64,000 nt of DNA, taken from NCBI GenBank assembly GCA_045563675.1, contig JBJLIX010000001.1, positions 496,001 through 560,000 of the forward strand, read 5' to 3'. Shown one piece after another: positions 43,410-50,094 of this stretch; positions within the stretch are counted from its first letter, which is position 1, and each line of letters begins with the position of its first letter. The notes beneath the pieces were generated by a model. It was not told the DNA's origin, did no database searches, and was given only the letters and a program-made list of their open reading frames with translations. A program made the position numbers and the translations under genes. This stretch comes from AEGEAN-183 sp045563675 (GTDB taxonomy: Bacteria; Pseudomonadota; Gammaproteobacteria; Magnimaribacterales; Magnimaribacteraceae).

Positions 43410-45242
43410 ATGTGTGGAATAGTTGGAATAGCCTCTGAAGACAGAGCGGCGGACAAACTTTTAACGGGCCTGTTTAGACAAGAATACAGGGGATATGATT
43501 CATCTGGGCTAGCAGTTTTTGGGAAGGACTCCAATCAGGTACAGGTGGTAAAAAGAAAGGGAAAAGTTTCTGAGCTTCAAAACGCAACTCTAGAATCTCC
43601 TATGATGGGAAATACTGGTATAGCACACACCAGGTGGGCAACCCATGGAATTCCAAGCGAATCTAACGCGCACCCACACCATTCAAATGAAGAGGTCTAT
43701 ATAGTCCACAATGGAATAATAGAAAACCACCAAGAGCTTAGAACAACCCTCAAAGCCCTTGGTTATGATTTTAAATCTGAGACTGATACTGAAGTCATTG
43801 CACACTTAATACACGCCAAACTTGAAGAATCTAATTCATTAATAGAGGCAACCAAGGAAGCCGTTAAGGATCTAGAGGGTGCTTATGCTATTGGAGCTAT
43901 ACACATAAAGGAACCTCAGGTTGTGGTAGGGGCAAGAAGGGGAAGCCCGCTTGTTTTAGGGCTAGGAAGAGGAGAGAACCTAATAGCTTCTGATCAGCTG
44001 GCCATTGCAGATTATGCAGAGAGTTTTGTTTTTCTAGAGGATGGAGATTTGGCTGAAATTACTCCCGAAGAGACAAAGCTTTGGGACCAGACAGGAAAAG
44101 AGGTTGAGAGACCAATAATAGTGGAAAAGGCATTAGGAGAGACTATAGAAAAAGGCGAATATCGCCATTTTATGCTGAAGGAAATTTTTGAACAGCCAGA
44201 CAAGATTAAGGGCCTACTAGAAGCTCAACTAACAGATTCGGGCGTGCAGCAAGAGATTTTTGGACCAAAGGCACCAGAGGTTTTTGAAAAAGTGGAAGCT
44301 ATACAAATCGTGGCTTGTGGAACAAGCTATCACGCCGGCCTAGTTGCAAGATATTGGCTGGAGGGATTGGCTGGGCTCCCTTGTAGTGTAGAAGTTGCAA
44401 GTGAATTTAGATATAGAAATAAAGTAGTTGCTCCAAATACTTTATTTGTAAGTATTTCTCAGTCTGGTGAAACCGCAGACACCTTGGCTTGTTTAAGGTA
44501 TTCAAAGGACTCGGGCTATTTAGCCCAACTGGGCATTTGTAATGTTCCTACAAGTTCGCTTGCGAGAGAATCAGATCTAGTTTTTCTTACTAAAGCAGGC
44601 CCGGAAATTGGAGTAGCCTCAACCAAAGCTTTTACAACACAGCTAATAGGCTTGCTCATGCTTACCTTGGTTATAGGAAGAAGGCATGGTCTTTCACAAG
44701 TTGCAGAAAATAGCATAAATGAATCCCTCAGGGCTTTGCCGGATTCACTTGATGCAGTAATGAAATTAGAGCCATCCATCGTTAAAATGGCTGAGCACTT
44801 TGACCAAAAAGAACACGCTCTTTTCTTAGGAAGAGGAATTCACTATCCAATAGCAATGGAAGGAGCACTTAAATTAAAGGAGATCTCATATATACATGCA
44901 GAGGCTTATCCAGCAGGAGAACTAAAGCACGGCCCTCTTGCGCTTATAGATTCTGAGATGCCGGTTATAGCAGTAGCCCCTAACGACGATTTGCTTGAAA
45001 AGCTTAAATCGAACCTCCAAGAAGTAAAGGCAAGAGGGGGAGAGCTTTACGTTTTTGGTCATTCACATGAGAGCCATGAGGACACAGTAACTAAGTTCAT
45101 AGAATTACCAGAAATACCTGAACTTATAGCGCCAATTATTTACACCATACCACTTCAGTTACTTTCTTATCATGTAGCTATCCTCAAAGGAACCGACATA
45201 GACCAGCCCAGAAACCTAGCTAAGTCAGTCACTGTGGAGTAG
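43410..45242 (+). CDS. glmS: Glutamine-fructose-6-phosphate aminotransferase
   Basis: A 610-residue enzyme. Cys2 (MCGIVGIA) is the glutaminase nucleophile, TRWATHG and HNGIIENH follow, and two SIS domains (CGTSYHAGL, SISQSGETADTL, STKAFTTQL) form the isomerase. It ends ...RNLAKSVTVE with TAG at 45240-45242. Its last 18 coding bases are the parent copy of the repeats that punctuate the next 3 kb. The 3' end of glmS is also the classic Tn7 target. Confidence 0.97.
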   Translation: MCGIVGIASEDRAADKLLTGLFRQEYRGYDSSGLAVFGKDSNQVQVVKRKGKVSELQNATLESPMMGNTGIAHTRWATHGIPSESNAHPHHSNEEVYIVHNGIIENHQELRTTLKALGYDFKSETDTEVIAHLIHAKLEESNSLIEATKEAVKDLEGAYAIGAIHIKEPQVVVGARRGSPLVLGLGRGENLIASDQLAIADYAESFVFLEDGDLAEITPEETKLWDQTGKEVERPIIVEKALGETIEKGEYRHFMLKEIFEQPDKIKGLLEAQLTDSGVQQEIFGPKAPEVFEKVEAIQIVACGTSYHAGLVARYWLEGLAGLPCSVEVASEFRYRNKVVAPNTLFVSISQSGETADTLACLRYSKDSGYLAQLGICNVPTSSLARESDLVFLTKAGPEIGVASTKAFTTQLIGLLMLTLVIGRRHGLSQVAENSINESLRALPDSLDAVMKLEPSIVKMAEHFDQKEHALFLGRGIHYPIAMEGALKLKEISYIHAEAYPAGELKHGPLALIDSEMPVIAVAPNDDLLEKLKSNLQEVKARGGELYVFGHSHESHEDTVTKFIELPEIPELIAPIIYTIPLQLLSYHVAILKGTDIDQPRNLAKSVTVE

Positions 45243-45260
45243 TTTATAACAGTAAATTAA
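45225..45260 (+). repeat. Site A: native glmS end
   Basis: The core TCAGTCACTGTGGAGTAG (45225-45242) is the true end of glmS. It is followed by TTTATAACAGTAAATTAA (45243-45260), which matches the right arm of site B. Upstream is ordinary glmS sequence with no left arm, as expected if the right arm belongs to the first inserted module. Confidence 0.85.
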
Positions 45261-45287
45261 ACAGCAAGCATTTTATTGGAGAGACAA

Positions 45288-46112
45288 ATGTCGATATATG
45301 ACGGAAAAAAAGTATTAATCACTGGGGCTTCTGCAGGCATTGGATATGCCTTATCTGAAGAATTAGCCAAAAGAGGATCAGAAGTAATAGTCACTGCAAG
45401 AAGGAAAGACAGACTAGAAGCATTGGCTCAAAAAATTGAAAATACTGGAGGAAAGGCTCACATATTTGTTGAAGATTTATCCCTGCCTGAATCCGGTAAA
45501 AAATTATATGATCAAATCAAATCCGCAGGTTTAAATATTGATATTCTTATCAATAATGCTGGTTACGGACGTTGGGGAGAGCTGACAAGCCATGAAAGAG
45601 ATGACTATTCAAAAATGTTGCAGCTTAATGTAACTACCCTTACTGATCTTTGCCATTTATACATTCCGGATATGGTGACTCAAGGTGGCGGAGGTATTAT
45701 TAATGTTGGATCGATGGCATCTCTTTCGCCAATTCCTTACGCAAGCGTTTATTCGTCTTCAAAAGCATATGTTTTAATGTTTTCAGAGGCAATTCGTTAC
45801 GAGTACCAAGAAAACGGAATAAAAGTAATGGCTCTTTTGCCTGGGGGTACGGAGTCAGAATTTGCAAGCGTTGCTACAGAAAAATCGGAAAAACTTACTA
45901 AAAGGTATCAAAAACGAGAGGGCTCAGCGGCTGGCGGTACTATGCAAACCTCTCTAGAAGTTGCCAATGAATGTTTAGAGGCTTTTGAGAAAAACAAGCA
46001 ATACATTCTTTGCGGTGGTAGAAATCGCTTTTTATATAATCTAACAAGAATCATGTCTCGCCAACGTGTTCTTGAGATGACAGGTGGAATGTTTAAAAAA
46101 ATAGCAGGCTAG
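45288..46112 (+). CDS. Short-chain dehydrogenase/reductase (module 1)
   Basis: A 274-residue SDR from ATG 45288, which has a GGAGAG ribosome site; a TTG at 45276 would be too far upstream. The cofactor loop is LITGASAGIGYALSEE, followed by NNAGYG, the catalytic Ser in INVGSMAS and YSSSKAYVL (YxxxK). The RRKDR after the second strand suggests NADP. It resembles the DltE/YqjQ-like broad SDRs. It is the single gene of the first module after glmS, with its own stop 33 bases before the core of site B. Confidence 0.85.
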   Translation: MSIYDGKKVLITGASAGIGYALSEELAKRGSEVIVTARRKDRLEALAQKIENTGGKAHIFVEDLSLPESGKKLYDQIKSAGLNIDILINNAGYGRWGELTSHERDDYSKMLQLNVTTLTDLCHLYIPDMVTQGGGGIINVGSMASLSPIPYASVYSSSKAYVLMFSEAIRYEYQENGIKVMALLPGGTESEFASVATEKSEKLTKRYQKREGSAAGGTMQTSLEVANECLEAFEKNKQYILCGGRNRFLYNLTRIMSRQRVLEMTGGMFKKIAG

Positions 46113-46123
46113 CTTTGAGATTA

Positions 46124-46179
46124 TTATTTACTGTTGTAAAACACTCGGTAACTGTGGAGTAGTTTGCAACAGTAAATAA
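46124..46179 (+). repeat. Site B: complete palindromic copy
   Basis: Left arm TTATTTACTGTTGTAAA (46124-46140), core TCGGTAACTGTGGAGTAG (46145-46162), right arm TTTGCAACAGTAAATAA (46163-46179). The arms are inverted repeats with one mismatch in 17. It lies between the dehydrogenase stop and the next gene. In frame the site would read KHSVTVE-stop. Confidence 0.9.
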
Positions 46180-46192
46180 GCGGGGGTTTGAA

Positions 46193-46582
46193 ATGGTTAT
46201 AAACAACCAAGTTTTCATTAGAAGGTTTGTTGTCTTTACATTTTGCGTGACTGCAATTCATTTCATCTTAGAAAGTCTATACACAATACAATTTGGACAG
46301 TCATTTTTAGGACTCCTGCCTGACTTAATTGCCGACGCACTTCTAGTAACGGGTGGCGTGCTAGTTTTAAAAAACTCAAATGCGATAGGTATTTTATGCG
46401 GGGCATGGGGATTTACTTTTTGTCTGCATTATCGATCTTGGGCATGGAGATTTGAGTCAGTACAAGACGGTTCTGCAACTTCAGTCGATGAAATAACAAT
46501 GATTGTTTTGGCGTCCACTATGTTTATTTCAATAGTCGCTTTTATTTTGACTCTATTAATGTGTTTGCCAAAAAGAGATTAG
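46193..46582 (+). CDS. Four-helix membrane protein, unknown (module 2)
   Basis: A 129-residue protein with four hydrophobic segments (about residues 10-27, 35-58, 62-80 and 100-124). It has a GCGGGGG sequence at a fair distance before ATG 46193. I do not recognise a family. It is the only gene of its module; site B lies just upstream and site C starts 3 bases after its stop. Confidence 0.7.
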   Translation: MVINNQVFIRRFVVFTFCVTAIHFILESLYTIQFGQSFLGLLPDLIADALLVTGGVLVLKNSNAIGILCGAWGFTFCLHYRSWAWRFESVQDGSATSVDEITMIVLASTMFISIVAFILTLLMCLPKRD

Positions 46583-46584
46583 TA

Positions 46585-46641
46585 TTATTTACTGTTCCAA
46601 AATACTCCGTTACGGTCGAGTAGTTTCGAACGGAGAATTAA
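46585..46641 (+). repeat. Site C: palindromic copy
   Basis: Left arm TTATTTACTGTTCCAAA (46585-46601), core TCCGTTACGGTCGAGTAG (46606-46623), right arm TTTCGAACGGAGAATTAA (46624-46641). The right arm pairs only in part with the left one. In frame it reads KYSVTVE-stop. Confidence 0.88.
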
Positions 46642-46653
46642 ATCAAAAAATTT

Positions 46654-47154
46654 ATGTTCAACCGTACCATTAAACTTGAGACGAATTTATTTTCTCTAGT
46701 CCAACTAAAACAGTCCCACTATGAAAAACTATACACAGTTGCTAGCAACCCTATAGTTTGGGAACAGCATCAGGAAAAAAATAGGTGGCAGGAAGAAAAT
46801 TTCTTAAAATTTTTTCAAAAAGCAATTCAAAACAATAATGGATGTTTTACTATTTTTGATAAGAACTTGAACAAAATTATTGGTTCAACAAGATTCTATT
46901 TAAGCACCAAGGATTCTATCAAAATAGGATATACATTTTTATCTCCTGAATATTGGGGCACTGGTGCTAACAATGAGATAAAAAAGGCAATGCTAGATTA
47001 TGCATTTGAATTCGTAGATAAAGTTTATTTTGATGTAGGTAAAAAAAATATACGATCAAGGACTGCGGTTGAAAAGTTAGGGGCAGTGTTGTCAGATAAG
47101 ACACATGAAAAAGTTTTTTATCGGATTGATAAAAAAAGATATTTTGAGGTATAG
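46654..47154 (+). CDS. GNAT-family N-acetyltransferase (module 3)
   Basis: A 166-residue protein of the RimJ/RimL type. IIGSTRFYLSTKDSIKIGYTFLSPEYWGTGANNEIKKAMLDYAF holds the acetyl-CoA core; the usual RxxGxG/A loop appears as WGTGAN, which is weaker than normal. KKNIRSRTAVEKLGAVLSDK is the conserved end (N-x-x-S-x-x-x-x-E-K-x-G). The target is unknown. The gene lies between sites C and D. Confidence 0.8.
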   Translation: MFNRTIKLETNLFSLVQLKQSHYEKLYTVASNPIVWEQHQEKNRWQEENFLKFFQKAIQNNNGCFTIFDKNLNKIIGSTRFYLSTKDSIKIGYTFLSPEYWGTGANNEIKKAMLDYAFEFVDKVYFDVGKKNIRSRTAVEKLGAVLSDKTHEKVFYRIDKKRYFEV

Positions 47155-47160
47155 ATTATG

Positions 47161-47307
47161 ATGGAAGATAAATATGTTAAGTTTTACAAAATCTTTGATA
47201 AAAGATTTAAGAACAATAAGAATCTTATTCTCTGTTCGAAATCACTCAGTGACGGTGGAGTAGAAATTACTAGATACTATGAAAACACATGTAAAAAGTT
47301 TTATTAG
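47161..47307 (+). CDS. Possible small protein read through site D
   Basis: A 48-residue frame, MEDKYVKFYKIFDKRFKNNK then NLILCSKSLSDGG, that reads across site D in a different frame from the glmS-like one. A similar frame lies at site F (47623-47742), and most differences between the two are conservative or synonymous, which hints at coding. It starts directly after the acetyltransferase stop (ATG at 47158 or 47161). No family is known to me. Confidence 0.35.
   Translation: MEDKYVKFYKIFDKRFKNNKNLILCSKSLSDGGVEITRYYENTCKKFY
47225..47263 (+). repeat. Site D: copy with left arm only
   Basis: Left arm TTATTCTCTGTTCGAAA (47225-47241) and core TCAGTGACGGTGGAGTAG (47246-47263). The sequence after the core (AAATTACTAG) does not form a right arm. 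About 80 bases upstream of it are shared with site F. Confidence 0.85.
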
Positions 47308-47415
47308 ATCCGTTTGTAAATGCAATTATGTGGGGTCTTATTCTGTGGTCCTTTTTTAAGTTTATTCTTTGATTGTTTTTGGGTGGGGTAAGAACACTCG
47401 GTTACAGTTGAATAA
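47264..47415 (+). other. Module 4: 152 bases with only a gene remnant
   Basis: Apart from the end of the small frame above, this module holds no complete gene. A frame ending at about 47371 reads LDPFVNAIMWGLILWSFFKF and IL, a hydrophobic C-terminal tail with no start codon. It may be the last part of a membrane protein gene whose front was deleted. Confidence 0.4.
47391..47415 (+). repeat. Site E: core copy, arms decayed
   Basis: AGAACAC precedes the core TCGGTTACAGTTGAATAA (47398-47415). This copy ends in GAA TAA instead of GAG TAG, still coding Glu-stop. Its core is close to the E. coli glmS end, which also uses GTT ACG GTT GAG TAA. No clear arms remain. Confidence 0.75.
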
Positions 47416-47426
47416 AGAAAGGTTTC

Positions 47427-47642
47427 TTGGTTGAGCAATTTTCATTAATTAGTTATCCTAATTTAATCATGACCAACATCTTTAATAATTTAAGTGAAAT
47501 CATTGGAGTTTTTTCTGCATTTATTGTTTTTTTTGTTCTGAAAAGTATTGGGATTTCTCCATTTTTGGCATTTCCACTTTGTATGCTATCAGGATGGGGG
47601 ATTGCTGTTTTCTTCAAAAATAATGGAAGAAAAATACATTAA
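47427..47642 (+). CDS. Small two-helix membrane protein (module 5)
   Basis: A 71-residue frame from TTG 47427 with an AAGAAAGG site just before it; an ATG at 47469 would give 57 residues. It has two hydrophobic segments (IIGVFSAFIVFFVLKSIG and FLAFPLCMLSGWGIAVFF). The short basic tail ends NNGRKIH. Unknown function. It is the only clear gene between sites E and F. Confidence 0.5.
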   Translation: MVEQFSLISYPNLIMTNIFNNLSEIIGVFSAFIVFFVLKSIGISPFLAFPLCMLSGWGIAVFFKNNGRKIH

Positions 47643-47742
47643 GTTTTACAAAACATTTCACAAAAAGTTTAAAAATCACGAAAATCTTATTCTCTGTTCG
47701 AAAACACTCAGTCACGGTAGAGTAGTTTATGATTCGTATTGA
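47623..47742 (+). CDS. Possible small protein read through site F
   Basis: A 39-residue frame, MEEKYIKFYKTFHKKFKNHE then NLILCSKTLSHGR, similar to the frame at site D. It overlaps the end of the two-helix membrane protein gene in another frame, which weakens the case for it. Confidence 0.3.
   Translation: MEEKYIKFYKTFHKKFKNHENLILCSKTLSHGRVVYDSY
47687..47725 (+). repeat. Site F: copy with left arm
   Basis: Left arm TTATTCTCTGTTCGAAA (47687-47703) is identical to that of site D, and the core is TCAGTCACGGTAGAGTAG (47708-47725). TTTATGATTC follows, a poor right arm. In frame it reads RKHSVTVE-stop. Confidence 0.87.
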
Positions 47743-47753
47743 TAAAAAGTAAA

Positions 47754-48119
47754 ATGGATTATTGGTTTCTGATGATTGCGGCTTTCCTTTCTTTAGCAGG
47801 AATGTTGTTTCATGGGTTCATCGGGGGAAAAATTTATATTAGCAATGTAAATGATAGCGATATGGAGGCATTAACAAAATCGTTAAGCATGGTTTCTTGG
47901 CACGTGTTCACCATCTTTCTTTTTATAAGTGCTTTAACTTTAATTTATATAGCCTATAACCCAGAATTTGCTATAGCTGCATATCCGGTAATTGGCATTA
48001 ACCTTTTAGGCTCACTTTTATTTATTTTTCTTGGTTTGGGAAGACATAGAGCTTTATTAAGAATGCCAGGTGCTTTTCTAATGGGTATTACGGCATTGCT
48101 TGCTTGGCTGGGAATATGA
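47754..48119 (+). CDS. Four-helix membrane protein, unknown (module 6)
   Basis: A 121-residue protein from ATG 47754 with four hydrophobic segments (about residues 3-24, 44-64, 68-92 and 98-118). A TTG at 47739 would add 5 residues. The GxxLFIFLGLGRHRALLRMPGAFLMG segment looks conserved, but I cannot name a family. Site F is just upstream and site G follows after about 55 bases. Confidence 0.65.
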   Translation: MDYWFLMIAAFLSLAGMLFHGFIGGKIYISNVNDSDMEALTKSLSMVSWHVFTIFLFISALTLIYIAYNPEFAIAAYPVIGINLLGSLLFIFLGLGRHRALLRMPGAFLMGITALLAWLGI

Positions 48120-48159
48120 TAGAGCTCAAAGGGTTATATCTACTGGAAAATTCCCCAAT

Positions 48160-48210
48160 ACGAAACTTAAACAACTCCATAAATGTCGAGTAGTTTCTTT
48201 CCGAATTAAT
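48160..48210 (+). repeat. Site G: degenerate terminal copy
   Basis: Core TCCATAAATGTCGAGTAG (48176-48193) codes Ser-Ile-Asn-Val-Glu-stop, the only copy with changes outside third codon positions. TTTCTTTCCGAATTAAT (48194-48210) resembles the right arm of site C. It is the last recognisable copy before the glutaredoxin gene. Confidence 0.6.
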
Positions 48211-48212
48211 TT

Positions 48213-48464
48213 ATGAAAGAAGTAACAATTTATACTACTCTAACATGCCCGTTTTGCTACAAAGCAAAGAGGTTGTTGAATAAGCTTGGCGTTTCATATA
48301 ACGAAATTTCTGTAGATTTAAAACCAAAACTTAGAGAAGAAATGGCTGCCAAAGCTGGTAAAACATCAGTTCCTCAAATTTGGTTTGGCGATTCCCATAT
48401 AGGTGGATGCGATGATCTTTATGCGCTTCATGATGCAGGAAGTTTGTCTAAAGCTTTGAATTAA
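48213..48464 (+). CDS. grxC: Glutaredoxin 3-type protein
   Basis: An 83-residue glutaredoxin with the dithiol active site TCPFCYKAKRLL, the cis-Pro loop KTSVPQIWFG and the glutathione-binding GGCDDLYALHDAG. It reduces disulfides with glutathione in the cytosol. It starts 19 bases after the core of site G. It could be the ancestral neighbour of glmS or the last captured module. Confidence 0.93.
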   Translation: MKEVTIYTTLTCPFCYKAKRLLNKLGVSYNEISVDLKPKLREEMAAKAGKTSVPQIWFGDSHIGGCDDLYALHDAGSLSKALN

Positions 48465-48473
48465 GCTTGCAGG

Positions 48474-48980
48474 GTGTCTAAATATTTACTAATACCCTTA
48501 ATTGTTTTAAGCGGCAATTTATTTGCGCTTCAATCCACCAAGGATGTTTTGACTGCCGATGACCAGAGCGTCGCGATTGATGCTCTATTAGACGGCCTTC
48601 ACAAAGACGCTCACGAAGGAAATTTTCAGACCTACTTTGCCCGCTACAGCTCGGATGCTGTCTTTTTGGGAACAGATAAAACTGAGCGCTGGACCATAGA
48701 AGAATTCAAAGTTTATGCAAAACCTGCATTTTCAGACGGTCACGGATGGACCTACACAGTAGTCGAGCGCAACTGGGAGGGAAGTGGCAATACACGCTGG
48801 TTTGATGAAATTCTGTTCAATGAAAAGTTAGGACATTGCAGGGGGACTGGCGTCGTCCAGCTGATCGGCGGGGAATGGAAAATAGCGCACTACGCCTTGA
48901 CCATGCTTGTCCCCAATTCCATCGCTGCAGACATCGGCTCGCAGACCCGGGAAGCTGACAAACAAGAAATCATAAAATGA
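48474..48980 (+). CDS. Secreted SnoaL-like (NTF2-fold) protein, GC-rich
   Basis: A 168-residue protein starting at GTG with a signal peptide (YLLIPLIVLSGNLFA). ALLDGLHKDAHEGNFQTYFARYSSDAVFLGTDKTERW and RWFDEILFNEKLGHCRGTGVVQ are typical of SnoaL-like domains. The 3' half is far richer in G+C than its surroundings (36 of 60 bases in 48901-48960), which suggests recent transfer. Function unknown. Confidence 0.75.
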   Translation: MSKYLLIPLIVLSGNLFALQSTKDVLTADDQSVAIDALLDGLHKDAHEGNFQTYFARYSSDAVFLGTDKTERWTIEEFKVYAKPAFSDGHGWTYTVVERNWEGSGNTRWFDEILFNEKLGHCRGTGVVQLIGGEWKIAHYALTMLVPNSIAADIGSQTREADKQEIIK

Positions 48981-48988
48981 GAACCTTG

Positions 48989-49801
48989 CTATGACCCCCT
49001 GAGCTTATAGATGGCGATTAAATTTATAGTCATAACGCAGTTTTTGTCTTCTTCATCGAATAAATTAACCTCGACATCTACGAATTCGTGACCTTTCTTT
49101 TCAAAAACTGAATTAACCTGCATTTCAGTTATTAAAGGAGTGCCATACGGCACAGCTCTATAATTTTGAGATATTGTTTGCACATGGACCCAAGGATTCA
49201 TGTAAGCATTTCCCGATAGAGCCCAGTTCGAACAGCCCAATAAAAAACATAGATTAGAAAACCCACCCTCTTTTGGTTGAAGTAAATCAGGTAAATCGCT
49301 TGCATCTTTCAAATAAATTAAAGGATCCTCGCCTCCCCACGTGAACTTAAACGCCTTGCACCCATTAGATTTTAATTCACTCCAAACCTTTTTAGTTGCA
49401 CGAGGCGGTGTAAAATCTTCTTTAACAAGCTTATCTGCTCTCAATACAGGAGGCTTTGGTAAGTTCTTTGTTATTGCTATTTCAGCATTAGCACTTACCA
49501 CTCCATTGCGTCTGATTAGAGTTGTGTGAGCATGAGTCTCGTCAACTATATTTGATTTAACCTCAAACAATTCTTCATCATATAAGGGAGAAGTTATGTG
49601 ACAATTTGCGTACCCACTATCGAGCCACTCTTTACCCCACAAGCCTATTAAAGGGTGAACAAGGTAAGCAGATATGGTTACTCCTGGAACTAGACCGCCC
49701 TCAAAACCATACTCTTTAGCAAGTTCATCACCGTGTATTCTATTTTGAGAATCTGGAGCAGTATTCAATGCTTTTGCTGACCAGGTATTCATATCTTCCA
49801 T
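48989..49801 (-). CDS. Hotdog-fold protein with MaoC-like start
   Basis: A 270-residue protein of two probable hotdog domains. The N-terminal NRIHGDELAKEYGFEGGLVPGVTISAYLVHP resembles the hydratase motif of MaoC proteins, and the second half (WVHVQTISQNYRAVPYGTPLITEMQV) has the shape of a second hotdog unit. A role on acyl-CoA or acyl-ACP compounds is inferred. It converges with the SnoaL-like gene. Confidence 0.6.
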   Translation of the reverse strand: MEDMNTWSAKALNTAPDSQNRIHGDELAKEYGFEGGLVPGVTISAYLVHPLIGLWGKEWLDSGYANCHITSPLYDEELFEVKSNIVDETHAHTTLIRRNGVVSANAEIAITKNLPKPPVLRADKLVKEDFTPPRATKKVWSELKSNGCKAFKFTWGGEDPLIYLKDASDLPDLLQPKEGGFSNLCFLLGCSNWALSGNAYMNPWVHVQTISQNYRAVPYGTPLITEMQVNSVFEKKGHEFVDVEVNLFDEEDKNCVMTINLIAIYKLRGS

Positions 49802-49855
49802 AATTTATTCGAATTAACTATATGTGTTTTCAGTCTATCAATATAGCTTGCCTAA

Positions 49856-50074
49856 TTAATATTTAGGTAATTTAAATAAATCCTCTACTTTGCAAGCAAG
49901 AGTTTTAGCAATCCTTAAAGCAAGCACAGTAGAAGGCACATAAACACCATTCTCGATTGCATTTATGCTTTTTCTAGAAACCTTCGCGCTCTCAGAGAGT
50001 TCTTGTTGTGTTAATCCAGCTGCTTTTCTTAGCTCTTCGAGATTATTTAAAAGGTTTTGATGGTGTTTGCCCAT
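49856..50074 (-). CDS. XRE-family transcriptional regulator
   Basis: A 72-residue helix-turn-helix protein: LRKAAGLTQQELSESAKVSRKSINAIENGVYVPSTVLALRIAKTL is a complete Cro/CI-type domain, and the C-terminal CKVEDLFKLPKY is usual for the small MerR-independent regulators of this class. It follows the DUF6249-like gene by 20 bases on the minus strand, a common regulator-membrane protein pair. Confidence 0.88.
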   Translation of the reverse strand: MGKHHQNLLNNLEELRKAAGLTQQELSESAKVSRKSINAIENGVYVPSTVLALRIAKTLACKVEDLFKLPKY

Positions 50075-50094
50075 TGATCGTCCTGTTGATCTCC

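Larger units (their letters stand above)
45225..48193 (+). mobile_element. Cassette-like array punctuated by glmS 3'-end repeats
   Basis: Seven copies of an 18-base site coding Ser-Val-Thr-Val-Glu-stop mark off six modules: 45243-46162, 46163-46623, 46624-47263, 47264-47415, 47416-47725 and 47726-48193 (920, 461, 640, 152, 310 and 468 bases). Each ends in one site, and most hold one plus-strand gene without an obvious promoter. The native glmS copy lacks a left arm; three later copies have a clear TTATTYWCTGTTSSAAA-like left arm. This pattern fits serial site-specific insertion at the glmS end. No recombinase gene is visible, so mobility is inferred from structure alone. Confidence 0.7.

Noticed and set aside
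47895..47910. CACGTG in module 6 as a parS
   Set aside because: Only the central six bases fit; both arms are wrong.
45243..48193. A Tn7-like transposon inserted after glmS
   Set aside because: No tns genes, no TGT...ACA ends and no 5-base target duplication were seen, and the repeats copy only the last 18 bases of glmS, not the longer TnsD site.
45225..48210. The repeats as ordinary integron attC sites
   Set aside because: attC sites run from RYYYAAC to GTTRRRY; here the outer arms have GTT on the left and AAC on the right, the core encodes the glmS tail, and no integrase gene is present.
49340..49355. CACGTG in the hotdog gene as a second parS
   Set aside because: The flanking arms do not match the parS palindrome.
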